From: a virus
DNA: 29,999 bases
Reading direction: 5' to 3' (one strand)
Virus record (IMG/VR): IMGVR_UViG_3300031565_000242
Location: 1 to 29,999 of that record
Shown piece after piece: positions 1 to 8,172 of the stretch. Position numbers and translations under genes: made by a program. A model generated the notes under the pieces. It made no database searches and was not told where the DNA came from. It saw only the letters and a list, made by a program, of their open reading frames with translations. Each line of letters starts with the position of its first letter. The first letter of the stretch is position 1.

Positions 1-1
1 T

Positions 2-151
2 CAATATAATCAATTTGCTAATACTTATACCGAGCGATATTATATCGATTTATTCAAGCGTACTGAAAATGAAAAAATACGAGAACAAAAAAGGTACTCA
101 ATTAAAGATTTGATTCAAAACTCCGATACGAATCAAATTCCACTTAAATAA
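2..151 (+). CDS. 3' end of an unrecognised protein (partial)
   Basis: An open frame enters from the left edge and gives 49 residues before a TAA stop. The visible part is charged and polar (YYIDLFKRTENEKIREQKRY) and ends in DTNQIPLK. I recognise no family and see no membrane segment. It is AT-rich compared with the phage genes to the right and lies on the + strand, like the following PEP-CTERM gene but unlike the phage late operon, so it may belong to the same flanking (possibly host) DNA. A promoter starts four bases after its stop, so the next gene is probably a separate transcription unit. Confidence 0.5.
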   Translation, partial: QYNQFANTYTERYYIDLFKRTENEKIREQKRYSIKDLIQNSDTNQIPLK

Positions 152-154
152 TCC

Positions 155-183
155 TTGACAAACCCGCTCTGCTATGGTATAAT
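155..183 (+). promoter_or_regulatory. Consensus sigma70 promoter for the PEP-CTERM gene
   Basis: TTGACA (155-160) and TATAAT (178-183) are both perfect consensus hexamers, 17 bases apart, the optimal spacing. Transcription would start near 190. AGGAGG at 195-200 is a perfect Shine-Dalgarno sequence seven bases before the ATG at 208. This is the best sigma70 promoter in the window, and it points away from the phage operon direction. Confidence 0.85.
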
Positions 184-207
184 GCGGCAACTTTAGGAGG
201 TTTTAAG

Positions 208-843
208 ATGAAATACCTGCTTTCACTTATCGTAACTCTTGTTCTGATAAGCACTTGCAACGCAGCAATCATCACTATTGAGGCCGATGATTTTGCTGCC
301 GGCACGGATATGGGTATGATTTACGATGATATAAGATTTCGTACTTACAATTTTGCAGGTGGTAAAAGTAGCACTATTTTCGCATTAGAATCATCCAATC
401 CCCTGGGCCTCTTTGGTGATAATTCAATCGGCTGGCAAGACCCTGCAACATCTCTTTTCTATGAATGGTGGTGGAACGTACCCCGTCTTGAAATAGTCAT
501 CGACAACGGTTTTGCTTACCGTATCGATATAAGTGTTACGGCCAAAAGCGGCACGATACCCGGCCCTGTGTTCGTCAAAAGTTATAATAAGTGGTACGAA
601 GTGCTTACGGCAAACTCTACTACCCCCAGTTCTGCTCACATCTCAAATCTTTATACCTATCGTGAAGCCTGCGACATAAAGTATTTTAAGGTTTATTCGT
701 TGGCCTGCTTTGCCCTGGATAACATCCGTATCGACTATCAGCCTGAAGTGCCCGAACCCTCAACTATCATTCTTCTTGCTGGGGGGTTGTTGTTTTTGCG
801 GCGCCGTTCATATCCGCCTGCGCATCCTGGCGTATCTGCTTAA
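208..843 (+). CDS. PEP-CTERM sorting-signal protein
   Basis: An exported protein of 211 residues. Residues 1-19 form a Sec signal peptide (charged MKY, hydrophobic core, probable cleavage after CNA). The mature part is a beta-rich domain starting ITIEADDFAAGTD, an opening seen in planctomycete-type PEP-CTERM proteins. Near the C-terminus comes VPEPS, a hydrophobic helix (TIILLAGGLLFL) and RRR, the classical PEP-CTERM tripartite signal that exosortase recognises at the inner membrane for transfer to the outer surface. After RRR there is an extra tail (SYPPAHPGVSA) where such proteins usually end. That tail, and the sorting signal itself, lie antisense to a small - strand ORF of the phage operon (767-937), so the 3' end may be a junction between flanking and viral DNA. 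The function of the mature domain is unknown. Confidence 0.85.
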   Translation: MKYLLSLIVTLVLISTCNAAIITIEADDFAAGTDMGMIYDDIRFRTYNFAGGKSSTIFALESSNPLGLFGDNSIGWQDPATSLFYEWWWNVPRLEIVIDNGFAYRIDISVTAKSGTIPGPVFVKSYNKWYEVLTANSTTPSSAHISNLYTYREACDIKYFKVYSLACFALDNIRIDYQPEVPEPSTIILLAGGLLFLRRRSYPPAHPGVSA

Positions 844-937
844 TACCGTCCAAAACCTGCTGTGCCAGTTCCTCAACCGTTGCCAGCTTGGTATCGATAA
901 GAAATAATCGCCGGTTTTGTTCGGTCTCATCTGCCAT
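767..937 (-). CDS. Small coiled-coil protein, last ORF of the late operon
   Basis: This is a 56-residue ORF beginning ATG at 937, inside the end of the preceding 88-aa gene (11-base overlap), which suggests translational coupling. The N-terminal part (MADETEQNRRLFLIDTKLAT followed by EELAQQVLDGIKQIRQ) is an amphipathic helix likely to form a coiled coil. The C-terminal part (NGAAKTTTPQQEE) is low-complexity and is encoded antisense to the PEP-CTERM sorting signal of the opposing gene. It may be a lysis or tail accessory protein paired with the upstream membrane coiled-coil protein, but that rests on position only. The C-terminus could be chimeric, created when phage and flanking DNA joined. 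Confidence 0.5.
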   Translation of the reverse strand: MADETEQNRRLFLIDTKLATVEELAQQVLDGIKQIRQDAQADMNGAAKTTTPQQEE

Positions 938-1193
938 CTTTCAGCCCCAGCCCGTTCATTATTAAATCTACTTTTGTTTCAATGCTGGCAAGTTTAGTCT
1001 CAATTCTGGCAACGGCAACACTGTTCTCATTTATCTTTGCCTGTTGTTGCGTAACCGTTTCCTTGAGTGTATTGACCCGTTCACGGTATGTGGCAAAGGT
1101 AGCAAAAGGGCTGCCTATCGCCGCTACCATTATGATTATCAGCCAATAACGCTTTAACAGTATAAAACCGTTATTATTGTTTTTTGTCGTCAT
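927..1193 (-). CDS. Membrane-anchored coiled-coil protein (holin- or spanin-like)
   Basis: 88 residues. A single hydrophobic segment at about residues 15-36 (WLIIIMVAAIGSPFATFA) is followed by a long heptad-rich helix (residues 40-80, with VARIETKLASIETKVDLIMN). The topology would be a short cytoplasmic N-terminus, one inner-membrane span and a periplasmic coiled coil. This is the architecture of Rz-type inner-membrane spanins and broadly of XhlA-like lysis-associated proteins, although no sequence signature fixes the family. The ATG overlaps the stop of the 1058-aa gene (ATGA), so it is translationally coupled. It sits at the far end of the late operon, a common place for lysis genes. Confidence 0.7.
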   Translation of the reverse strand: MTTKNNNNGFILLKRYWLIIIMVAAIGSPFATFATYRERVNTLKETVTQQQAKINENSVAVARIETKLASIETKVDLIMNGLGLKDGR

Positions 1194-4100
1194 GGTTTCA
1201 TAATTTCCTTAATTTGTTGTAAATACTGTTTTCGTTTCCTGGTATATTCATCTTTGCTTATATTGCCGCTTTTTAACCTTTGAGCAATATCCAGCATTTT
1301 GCTGCTAATTTCTTTGGCCTGTCGTTTTTTATCGAATAGTTTGAATTTCTTTTGTTCCTGAACGTCTATTGCCTGTGTGCGAAGTCCGAATAATGTATGT
1401 GCTGTGGTTTCGGGTAATGGCCGGACTTTGCCCGTCTTGCTCGGCTTTTTCAATACAGCTTGTTCAAGTTTATCCCAGTACAACCCTTTAGGGGCAAGGG
1501 ATGGCGTAAGACTTGTCCAAAAATATTTGAACATCTTGAGGCTTTTTTCTTTGGTTGTATCGGTTTCCTTATAAATTTCCCTATCCGTCCATGTCGATTT
1601 ATTATGTATTAGGTCCGAAGCGATTTGAAAAAACGGGTTGGTTATGGCTGATTCGAGTACTCCTCTGCTACTTGCGTTGGCAAGTTCTCCCCAGGGCAGA
1701 ATATATGTCCAGTCGAAAAATCGCAGGTCTCCGTTGTTATCCCGGTAGGGCATAAGCATATAACTGCCGTTTCGCATATATTCGGGCAAAACCTTAGTTA
1801 TTTCGCTGTAATCCTTGTCTGTAAGGTTCAATTTTGCAAGTGAGTACTGTGTTGTCATTTTCGCAATCAATGGATATTTTGCTATTGTATGCGGTCTTGC
1901 TGTTGCGGCCTCAATAACTCGCGGCAGGGCTTTTCTCGGAAATGTATAAAACGGCATAACCCGCCGTGCTATATTTATCTCCCATCGCGTCAGGTCTCCG
2001 TAATCAAAAAGCCATTTATTTGCTTCCTGTACCGCGTCCATCACCGATTTGCCTTGGTCACGCTGCTGGAGATATTTCATGAATTTGTTTATAAATTCCT
2101 CGTGTTGGTACATTTTAGCGGGTTCGCGAACTGCCTTTTTTACGCCGCCGCGAACCGCATTTATCGCCTTGCTAAAGTCGCTGCCTTTGGTCTGTGTTTT
2201 GAGAATATCATCAAGTAGTTCCCCTTTTAATTGCGTTGTCCTCGCAAAGTAATGTTTTGCTGTTGTGTATTCATCGCTGTTTTGTTTGTAATGTTTGAAC
2301 GCTTTAATTGCATATTTTGCTTGCTCCCCATATCCCATACCACTAAGGTCCAACAGTATTTTGTTGGAAAATTTATTACGGAAATGTGTTGCTGGATTGA
2401 GTACTACTTTGCCAAGTTTCCACGACCCGATTAAAGTATCATATATCTGCTCAAACCCGGTGCGCGTCCGTACAATTTCCGTAACATCATCATAAATTCG
2501 CGGATTTACCCATTTTTCCCGCAATGCGCCTAATGCTTTTGTATCACCCAGTTGTTTGAATCCCGGGATTGGAATGTTGCTCGTCCATTCGGGATTTTGG
2601 GCTGCAAACTCAAATAATTTTCCCGTTTCTATATCCGCGCCTTCCTGGATAAGTCTTTTCATTACCGGATACGCCGGTTCCTTTATTTCGCCCATCATTT
2701 TCCGTACTTCAAATGGAATTGGTTGCCGTTGTTTGGCATAATGCGCACGAATACGTTGGGGACTCCATCCGTAAAATTGTTTTTCAAGCACACTAACCTC
2801 TTTGCTTGTATACATCCGCGGCATATATTTAAGGCCGCCTGCGGCAATATCCGATTGTTTGAGTTGACGCGCAATATCATCAATGTTGGTTTGCAATTCT
2901 TCGATTTTTGAAGCTTTACCTGGAAACCGTCTTTGCATAGAACCTATTTTTCTCAACAACGGTGCCTTGCCAATTATTTTACTATCTTCTATTTGTGAAG
3001 CAATTTTAAGTATATCGTTCAGTGTTTGATTAACATACTGAGAAACTTTAGGATTGATTGTAGCGGCCTGTTTTAAGATTTCGGTTGCTGCCTTGTTTCG
3101 TGATGCTCTGTCCATCTTTTCTAAAGACAAAATCTTTTTGCCTAAAATCGTAAGCCTTTTATCGCCAGGCGCAAAATCCATCAACGTTGTTATCTTCTTT
3201 GCTAAAGGACTGCCGGTGCTAACTTCAATGGCAGCATCAATAAAATCATCTCCGGCAGTAACAAGTTTTTTGCCTCTTCGTTCTGCCTTTATTGCAACAT
3301 CAATAAATTTATCTACTAACCGTTTTTGTCTATTCACATCTGGTGTAAGTTTTTCAACTAATTTCAATAAGGTTTTTTGGTATGGCACTTCTTTGAGTTT
3401 TTCTATTTCTCTGACTAACTCAATCTTCTTTTGCATCAATGCCGCAACGCGTTTTTTTGGTAATTTCGTAAGGTATGTTTCCTTTCCAAGAATGCCGAGA
3501 TTTTGCAATTCTCTTGTTGTATGCTCAAACTCAGCAATAATAGGATTCGCTTTTTCGGCCAGTTGTGGTTTTGTGGTAATACCCCCTTTGATAATCTGGC
3601 CGATTCTCAGTTTCACTGCTTCAGGCGTTATCTTTTTACCCGTCTGTTTTGTCAGTTCCTGTGCGAGTCTTTTGATGTCTTTTCCACCGACAGATTTGCC
3701 CAGTTCTGCGGCTTGTTCGGTTCTTGCACCCATCTTGGCCCGCATTATCAATTTGCCTTTTTGCCATTCCGGCAATCGTGCCTGTGCTATTTTTTGTGGT
3801 ATCCCGGTCAACTTTGCTGTTTTGCTGATTCCTTGCAGCAATTTGCCAAAAACCATCGGGTCAACAAGAAAACTTGTTGCCATATCCATTCCTTTGCTGT
3901 AATAACCCGGCGCTTTTTCTCCCGTAACGGACTCATAATATCCGTCCCAAAAATCGCCATACGTCTTGACTTCTTTCGGAACATCCGCTCCCGGAATCCA
4001 CGCCTTGCCGACCGCTTTCATACCTGTGCCCAGGGCCTGCAATTCTTTTGTGGCTTCTTCTTTGGTAAGGTCAAATCGTGGTCTGAATAAATTCCCAAAA

Positions 4101-4366
4101 CTCGTAGATTGTCCTCGTGCCTGCAATGTCTCTTTTCTTGCCTCTAATGCAGTGGCCGCAGGCGTTGCAATCGTATAACCTATCCGCTCGTAAGGCCATA
4201 CAATTAACCCAAGACCCTTCCACAATCCCGCCCCCCCGATAGACATCATTCGTTTTATAAGCGGTACATCATTGTCCTTTTGTGGCTTTCGTTCGGCAAG
4301 TTCCTTGAGCGAATAGCCTTTTTGTTTTTCACCGCCGGCAAGTTCGGTTATAGAAGCCATTATCAT
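1190..4366 (-). CDS. Large internal virion / DNA ejection protein
   Basis: About 1058 residues from the ATG at 4366, which overlaps the stop of the gene before (ATGA). A TTG three codons upstream is a weaker start. The protein is mostly helical, basic and coiled-coil rich (residues 270-500). It contains an aromatic-proline stretch near residues 785-820 (WLFDYGDLTRWE, then RRVMPFYTFPRKALP) of a kind I associate with large internal proteins of short-tailed phages. No signal peptide is present. Hydrophobic helices near residue 50 (GGAGLWKGLGLIVWPY) could contact membrane. Its size and its place after two other internal-type proteins suggest a role in the ejectosome that extends the tail through the envelope. 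I see no catalytic lysozyme or transglycosylase motif. The assignment rests on size, composition and order. Confidence 0.7.
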   Translation of the reverse strand: MIMASITELAGGEKQKGYSLKELAERKPQKDNDVPLIKRMMSIGGAGLWKGLGLIVWPYERIGYTIATPAATALEARKETLQARGQSTSFGNLFRPRFDLTKEEATKELQALGTGMKAVGKAWIPGADVPKEVKTYGDFWDGYYESVTGEKAPGYYSKGMDMATSFLVDPMVFGKLLQGISKTAKLTGIPQKIAQARLPEWQKGKLIMRAKMGARTEQAAELGKSVGGKDIKRLAQELTKQTGKKITPEAVKLRIGQIIKGGITTKPQLAEKANPIIAEFEHTTRELQNLGILGKETYLTKLPKKRVAALMQKKIELVREIEKLKEVPYQKTLLKLVEKLTPDVNRQKRLVDKFIDVAIKAERRGKKLVTAGDDFIDAAIEVSTGSPLAKKITTLMDFAPGDKRLTILGKKILSLEKMDRASRNKAATEILKQAATINPKVSQYVNQTLNDILKIASQIEDSKIIGKAPLLRKIGSMQRRFPGKASKIEELQTNIDDIARQLKQSDIAAGGLKYMPRMYTSKEVSVLEKQFYGWSPQRIRAHYAKQRQPIPFEVRKMMGEIKEPAYPVMKRLIQEGADIETGKLFEFAAQNPEWTSNIPIPGFKQLGDTKALGALREKWVNPRIYDDVTEIVRTRTGFEQIYDTLIGSWKLGKVVLNPATHFRNKFSNKILLDLSGMGYGEQAKYAIKAFKHYKQNSDEYTTAKHYFARTTQLKGELLDDILKTQTKGSDFSKAINAVRGGVKKAVREPAKMYQHEEFINKFMKYLQQRDQGKSVMDAVQEANKWLFDYGDLTRWEINIARRVMPFYTFPRKALPRVIEAATARPHTIAKYPLIAKMTTQYSLAKLNLTDKDYSEITKVLPEYMRNGSYMLMPYRDNNGDLRFFDWTYILPWGELANASSRGVLESAITNPFFQIASDLIHNKSTWTDREIYKETDTTKEKSLKMFKYFWTSLTPSLAPKGLYWDKLEQAVLKKPSKTGKVRPLPETTAHTLFGLRTQAIDVQEQKKFKLFDKKRQAKEISSKMLDIAQRLKSGNISKDEYTRKRKQYLQQIKEIMKP

Positions 4367-5205
4367 TTTTTCCAATATGGTAATAACTCATCAGAATTAA
4401 GAATCTCACTAAAAGTACTGCCTTTATTTACGGCTTGATTTACAAGTTGCATCAATTCCAACGGCAACGAAGGCATTATTTCACTCAATTTATCTCCGGC
4501 CTGTTGTTCTTCCTGTTTAGCCCACCAGTCAGGTGCTGACGGTTTTTCTTTTTTCTCGGTTTCGGCAGGCCATTTCCTGCCGATAATTCCGCGTGCTTTC
4601 GGCGCCAGATTTTCCCACTCCGGCCCGAGTGTTCGCAATACATGGTTTACGGCATCTTCGCGCGACCCAAATGGAATTGTAGTACCGAGCATATCCGTTG
4701 CGCCGCCGGCCTCCAGCTCGCCCAGGGTCTGTTGAATCCGTCCCTCTGTAAACGGTAATTTAAGCGGTTTTGGTTTTTTTCTTTGCGCAGTCAATGCTTT
4801 AGTTGCTCCTATCCGCGACTGCAGGTATTCCTGTTGCAGGGCCGCTTCCGGGTCTGCCAGTCTTGCTATTCCCAAAGCTTCTTGCATCGGGCGTCCGGCC
4901 AGCAATGTCTTTTGAAGTAATTGTATTGGTGTCAGTTGGACGCCTTGCATCATTCCTGTTTCGGTCGGCTGGCCCCCAAGCCAGCCTTCCGTCAAATTCT
5001 GTGCGCCGCCCGGAGTAAATATATCTTCTCCCCCGGCAGTTGGTATTTGCGGTGGGGATAAACTTTTAGCCAATTCAGCCATTTGCTGTTGTTGCTTTTT
5101 TTGACCGTAGTATTGACCTAATCCCTGAGCAAGCATCATCAGGCCTTCCTGCAAGGCTCGTCCTGCTCGTTCCGAACCTGCGGGCGCCGGTATTATCGTT
5201 GCCAT
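4363..5205 (-). CDS. Probable internal virion protein
   Basis: 280 residues. The N-terminal third is rich in Gly, Gln and Ala with a helical stretch (ALQEGLMMLAQGLGQYYGQK) followed by a QQQQ run. The middle is low-complexity, and the C-terminal half is charged and ends in LLPYWKK. No family is recognised. It lies between the S74-domain protein and the giant internal protein, with a SD-like AAGGGATAA before its ATG and a four-base overlap (ATGA) with the next gene. Gln/Ala-rich proteins at this position in podovirus-like genomes are usually pilot or ejection proteins carried inside the head. That role is inferred from position and composition. Confidence 0.65.
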   Translation of the reverse strand: MATIIPAPAGSERAGRALQEGLMMLAQGLGQYYGQKKQQQQMAELAKSLSPPQIPTAGGEDIFTPGGAQNLTEGWLGGQPTETGMMQGVQLTPIQLLQKTLLAGRPMQEALGIARLADPEAALQQEYLQSRIGATKALTAQRKKPKPLKLPFTEGRIQQTLGELEAGGATDMLGTTIPFGSREDAVNHVLRTLGPEWENLAPKARGIIGRKWPAETEKKEKPSAPDWWAKQEEQQAGDKLSEIMPSLPLELMQLVNQAVNKGSTFSEILNSDELLPYWKK

Positions 5206-5206
5206 G

Positions 5207-6415
5207 TCAGTTATCCCTTACATCTATTTTTTGATTAAGTTCTTTTACGGCATTTACAAGCAAGGCTATTACCCCATCATATTTAATAAATTTTATGCCG
5301 TTTATTTCTACGACAGCTTCCGGCAGAACCTTTTCCAGGTCCTGCGCAATAAGTCCCGCTTCCCGTTCAGCCTGTGGCTTCCAGATGTAATGAAAAGTTT
5401 TTCCCTCCAGTTGTTCGACCTTTTCAAGGGCATTTTCTACTGGTTCAATGTTGTCTTTGAGCCGTCTGTCAGACGCTGCCTTCGCTCCGAAATAAGCGCC
5501 GCCGCCCTGGGCTGCCGCACCTGCCAGAGTCTCAAAAGTACTCGGCTTGTAGAATCCTTGGAACCCGATATTTTCAAAGGCTGGTGTACCCAGTACCAGC
5601 GAAGCAAATCGTTGCAACCAGGGGTTTTCATAAGGTTGCGCTTCGCCCCATTGTTGTTGTTGAGCTTCAGCCGTTTGCTGTCTTAATGCTTGTTCCATTG
5701 CACCCATGAACCCCATTTCACCTAATCCGCCGGCTGCCAACTGTTGTCCTTGTGTCGCAAGTTGACCCGGAAGTTGAGCGAAACTGCCGGCCAATCCTGC
5801 CCCCTGCATCTGCCGGTTAAGGTAGTTTTCACGGTCGCTTTGTAGAATGCTGCCAAGCTGACCGGACAGCCCCAGCCCCAGGCTTTCTGCGCTTCTGGCT
5901 AATGCCCTGTTAAGGGCCCCATCCGAAAAAGATTCCTTAAGGCCGGGTATAATGTCCCGCTGCCATGTCTGCATTGCAGGGGCCTTGAAGCTCTGCTCCC
6001 AGTATTCCTTTGCGCCTGTAGGGTCGTATGGCTGACCGGCAGATTGCAGTATTTGTTGACCTATACCAAGAAAATCCTGCCCTTGTGCAGGGTCGAATCC
6101 ACCATAAGCCTTTAGTCCGGCGCGTATGCCAGGCTCATAACCGCCAGCCATTCCAAGGGCCTGTTCCTGTAAAGGCCCAAAAGGAGCTACCCTTTCGCCC
6201 TGATACGGCGTTATTCCCTGGCCGACCTGAGGGGTAAGCTGGCCGGTAAGAGAATCCAGAAATTCTCTCTGGCCTGGCGTTAGAGTTTCGTGTTGCTGTA
6301 CCTTTTGACCAACAGGACCGCCGCCTTCATATCTCCGGCTGCTTAACGGGTTTGTCGGCATTTGAAACATCATGCCGTTTCGGATTACCGTGATTGTCTT
6401 GTCCATTGATTTCAT
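5207..6415 (-). CDS. Virion protein with C-terminal S74 intramolecular chaperone
   Basis: 402 residues. The last 88 (from about residue 315) form a peptidase S74 / endosialidase-type chaperone domain: SDRRLKDNIEP, then GKTFHY, GLIAQDLEKVLPEAV and KYDGVIALLVNAVKEL. In this family the domain drives trimer assembly and then cuts itself off just before the Ser of the SDxRxK motif, here S315. The rest is not a beta-helix fibre but Gly/Gln/Ala-rich sequence with helical stretches (residues 60-300), like the internal or tail-needle proteins of marine podoviruses. The start has GAGGTGACC just upstream, and the gene begins 89 bases inside the preceding one in another frame. Trimeric virion protein is a good call; fibre versus needle is unresolved. 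Confidence 0.85.
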   Translation of the reverse strand: MKSMDKTITVIRNGMMFQMPTNPLSSRRYEGGGPVGQKVQQHETLTPGQREFLDSLTGQLTPQVGQGITPYQGERVAPFGPLQEQALGMAGGYEPGIRAGLKAYGGFDPAQGQDFLGIGQQILQSAGQPYDPTGAKEYWEQSFKAPAMQTWQRDIIPGLKESFSDGALNRALARSAESLGLGLSGQLGSILQSDRENYLNRQMQGAGLAGSFAQLPGQLATQGQQLAAGGLGEMGFMGAMEQALRQQTAEAQQQQWGEAQPYENPWLQRFASLVLGTPAFENIGFQGFYKPSTFETLAGAAAQGGGAYFGAKAASDRRLKDNIEPVENALEKVEQLEGKTFHYIWKPQAEREAGLIAQDLEKVLPEAVVEINGIKFIKYDGVIALLVNAVKELNQKIDVRDN

Positions 6416-6863
6416 TGGTCACCTCTAATAAAATATGCTTTGAGCGTCTTATTCCCAGCTTTTCATACTCGCTTGGGACACCCGGATTAAGTGTTAAAAA
6501 ATGAATTTCTTTTTTTAAGTCAGGCCCTGTTGGCAAACTGAACAGAAAATCTCTTGTTTTTTCCAAGATACGGCTTCTTAGCATAGGCACTGGAGTTTGA
6601 TATTCCTTGTCCAACGCGAAAAACTTCACAAAGATTATGGCGTCAATTGCGTCAATATCGGCCCAAAGAACACCTTTTATCTTGTTGCTTATATCTATTA
6701 AAACATAAAGTAAGGTCAAAGGACTGGTCGTAAACAATTGGCCGAACCTGTATATTCTGTCAATCTTTGCCGCATCCATGTCTTTGGCACTCTCGAACAA
6801 TGAACGCGGTATGAGACAAAAATTGTATATCCGAACAAATTGTAAATTGTCTATGTCAGGCAA
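6327..6863 (-). CDS. GNAT-like acetyltransferase-fold protein
   Basis: 178 residues from a TTG start that overlaps the stop of the ATP-grasp gene by eight bases (TTGCCTGA), so the two are likely translated together. The core has the look of a GNAT fold: a strand with a turn (ISNKIKGVLWADID), a central strand leading to ALDKEYQ, a helix, and a final IHFLTLNPGVPSEYEKLGIR-type strand where GNATs carry their last beta strands. I do not see a clean acetyl-CoA loop (Q/RxxGxG/A), so activity is uncertain. The last 30 residues are polar and out of frame with the start of the S74 gene. Its neighbour suggests that the two modify a small molecule or a virion peptide together. Confidence 0.5.
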   Translation of the reverse strand: MPDIDNLQFVRIYNFCLIPRSLFESAKDMDAAKIDRIYRFGQLFTTSPLTLLYVLIDISNKIKGVLWADIDAIDAIIFVKFFALDKEYQTPVPMLRSRILEKTRDFLFSLPTGPDLKKEIHFLTLNPGVPSEYEKLGIRRSKHILLEVTNEINGQDNHGNPKRHDVSNADKPVKQPEI

Positions 6864-8169
6864 CTTTCAATCCCTTCAATCTTTTCTCGGCCTCTTTCAA
6901 ACCATCCTGCCGGTACTGCAGATAACTGCACACCTTGATTTTCTTAATGGCGTTGTGAAGCCGTCCCCATGCTTCCTGCAGTGTCGGTGCCTTTGCCGTA
7001 ACGGCGCCAAGGATACCATCCGAACCGGCACACTTGATACCGGAGCCGCTGGAGTAAATGTCCTGTGCCCAGAAGAACGGGTAATCCGTGAGATTGCCCA
7101 TAATCGAAACATCTTTGGCAAAGTCGTCGCGCAGGGATTTTACTGCATAAGGAAACGGCGGTATGGTAAGCCTTTCGCTTGCGGCAAAACCGTTACTGAA
7201 ATTTACATCAAAGTCTTTTTTGAAAAAATCCGTTATGCTGCCCGAAAGCAGTGTCAAAAGACAAAACAGCGCATCGTAGCCCAGTCTCGGCGTCCATTCG
7301 AGAAAATACGGCTTGCCCTCGCTGATAATACAATTGGCGTCACACGGGCCGATATAGCCTGCCGATTTGAGCCACTGCGCCATTTTTACCATCATAGGGA
7401 CAACTATGGTGCTGTGGTCTTTTTCAATCCAGACGGTATTGCTCTGGCTGCCTATGGACGGGCCTTTGTTGCCGTCCATAAACCTTTTGCTTTCAATAGT
7501 GCGGTTAAAATGCACGGGGCCTTTTGTGTTCACCCATACTTCGGTGGATATTTCCGTTCCGTCAATCTTCTTTTGAAGGATATAATCGCAGTTATCACCT
7601 ATTCTGGCCTGGTATTCCCCCTGCATTTTTTCGGCAAGCTCACCTGTGAACTTCTCGACATAAGTAAGGTCAAGGTCCTGGTTGTTCTCCGGTTTGAATA
7701 CCCATTTGTCTTTGCGGCCTTTCAAAAAAACAACGCCTTCGGTCAGCGTTTTGAACCGGTGCGTTTCGGGTATTGCAAAACCCATTTTTTCGGCAAGTTG
7801 TGTTCCCTTGCTGCGGTCAAGTTCGATTTCCTCTGTTGCCGCTGCGGCGCCGATTACCCTGTGGTCTTTTTTGAGCTTGTCGGCTACAGGCCCGAACACG
7901 CTCGGCAGGTTCGGTTTAAGGCCGAACATCTTCAAAAGAATTATATCGTACTTTGCCTTTTCGTTCGGGCGGACAATATCGAAAACAACAATATCGGTAT
8001 TCTTTAGTTCCCTTTTCAGATTCGCCGCCGTTATCTTCGGTATAATGCCTTCGTAATTGCCCCTGTACTGTGGGTTATGCAGGTAAATACCTGCGTCAAC
8101 GCCCTCGCGTCTCAGCCGGTAAACCACCGGCAACGTATCGCCGCTTGTGCTGAAAAATAGCATTTTCAT
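6856..8169 (-). CDS. ATP-grasp ligase, PurD-like (phosphoribosylamine-glycine ligase family)
   Basis: 437 residues. An N-terminal Rossmann-like domain (MKMLFFSTSGDTLPVVYRLR) is followed by an ATP-grasp fold with the nucleotide-binding lysine in WVFKPE (K159), an acidic strand (GTEISTEVW, 204-212) and the metal-binding segment FLEWTPRLGYDA (289-300), which matches the position of the E-x-N-x-R-x-G-D segment of PurD. A C-terminal GILGAVTAKAPTLQEAW (385-401) resembles the PurD C domain. Such enzymes join a carboxylate to an amine using ATP. A purine synthesis role is unlikely with no other pur gene nearby. The location between tail genes and beside a GNAT-like gene suggests modification of a peptide, sugar or virion part. 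A 409-aa open frame on the opposite strand is a shadow. Confidence 0.8.
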   Translation of the reverse strand: MKMLFFSTSGDTLPVVYRLRREGVDAGIYLHNPQYRGNYEGIIPKITAANLKRELKNTDIVVFDIVRPNEKAKYDIILLKMFGLKPNLPSVFGPVADKLKKDHRVIGAAAATEEIELDRSKGTQLAEKMGFAIPETHRFKTLTEGVVFLKGRKDKWVFKPENNQDLDLTYVEKFTGELAEKMQGEYQARIGDNCDYILQKKIDGTEISTEVWVNTKGPVHFNRTIESKRFMDGNKGPSIGSQSNTVWIEKDHSTIVVPMMVKMAQWLKSAGYIGPCDANCIISEGKPYFLEWTPRLGYDALFCLLTLLSGSITDFFKKDFDVNFSNGFAASERLTIPPFPYAVKSLRDDFAKDVSIMGNLTDYPFFWAQDIYSSGSGIKCAGSDGILGAVTAKAPTLQEAWGRLHNAIKKIKVCSYLQYRQDGLKEAEKRLKGLKVA

Positions 8170-8172
8170 ACT

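Noticed and set aside
3054-3902. 282-aa + strand frame rich in Ser, Phe and Leu
   Set aside because: It is a mirror of the Lys/Glu-rich coiled-coil part of the internal virion protein. Its hydrophobic look is a product of reading AAG/GAA codons backwards.
5204-5686. 160-aa + strand frame over the S74 domain
   Set aside because: The - strand S74 domain is unmistakable. The + frame has no family signature.
6778-8007. 409-aa open frame on the + strand
   Set aside because: It is exactly antisense to the ATP-grasp gene, which has recognisable motifs (K159, EWTPRLGYD). The + frame has no SD, and its composition is that of a shadow frame.
6856-8169. True purine biosynthesis gene purD
   Set aside because: The fold matches, but the active-site block is diverged (EWTPRLGYD), no other pur gene is present and the location is a tail operon, so I give no gene symbol.
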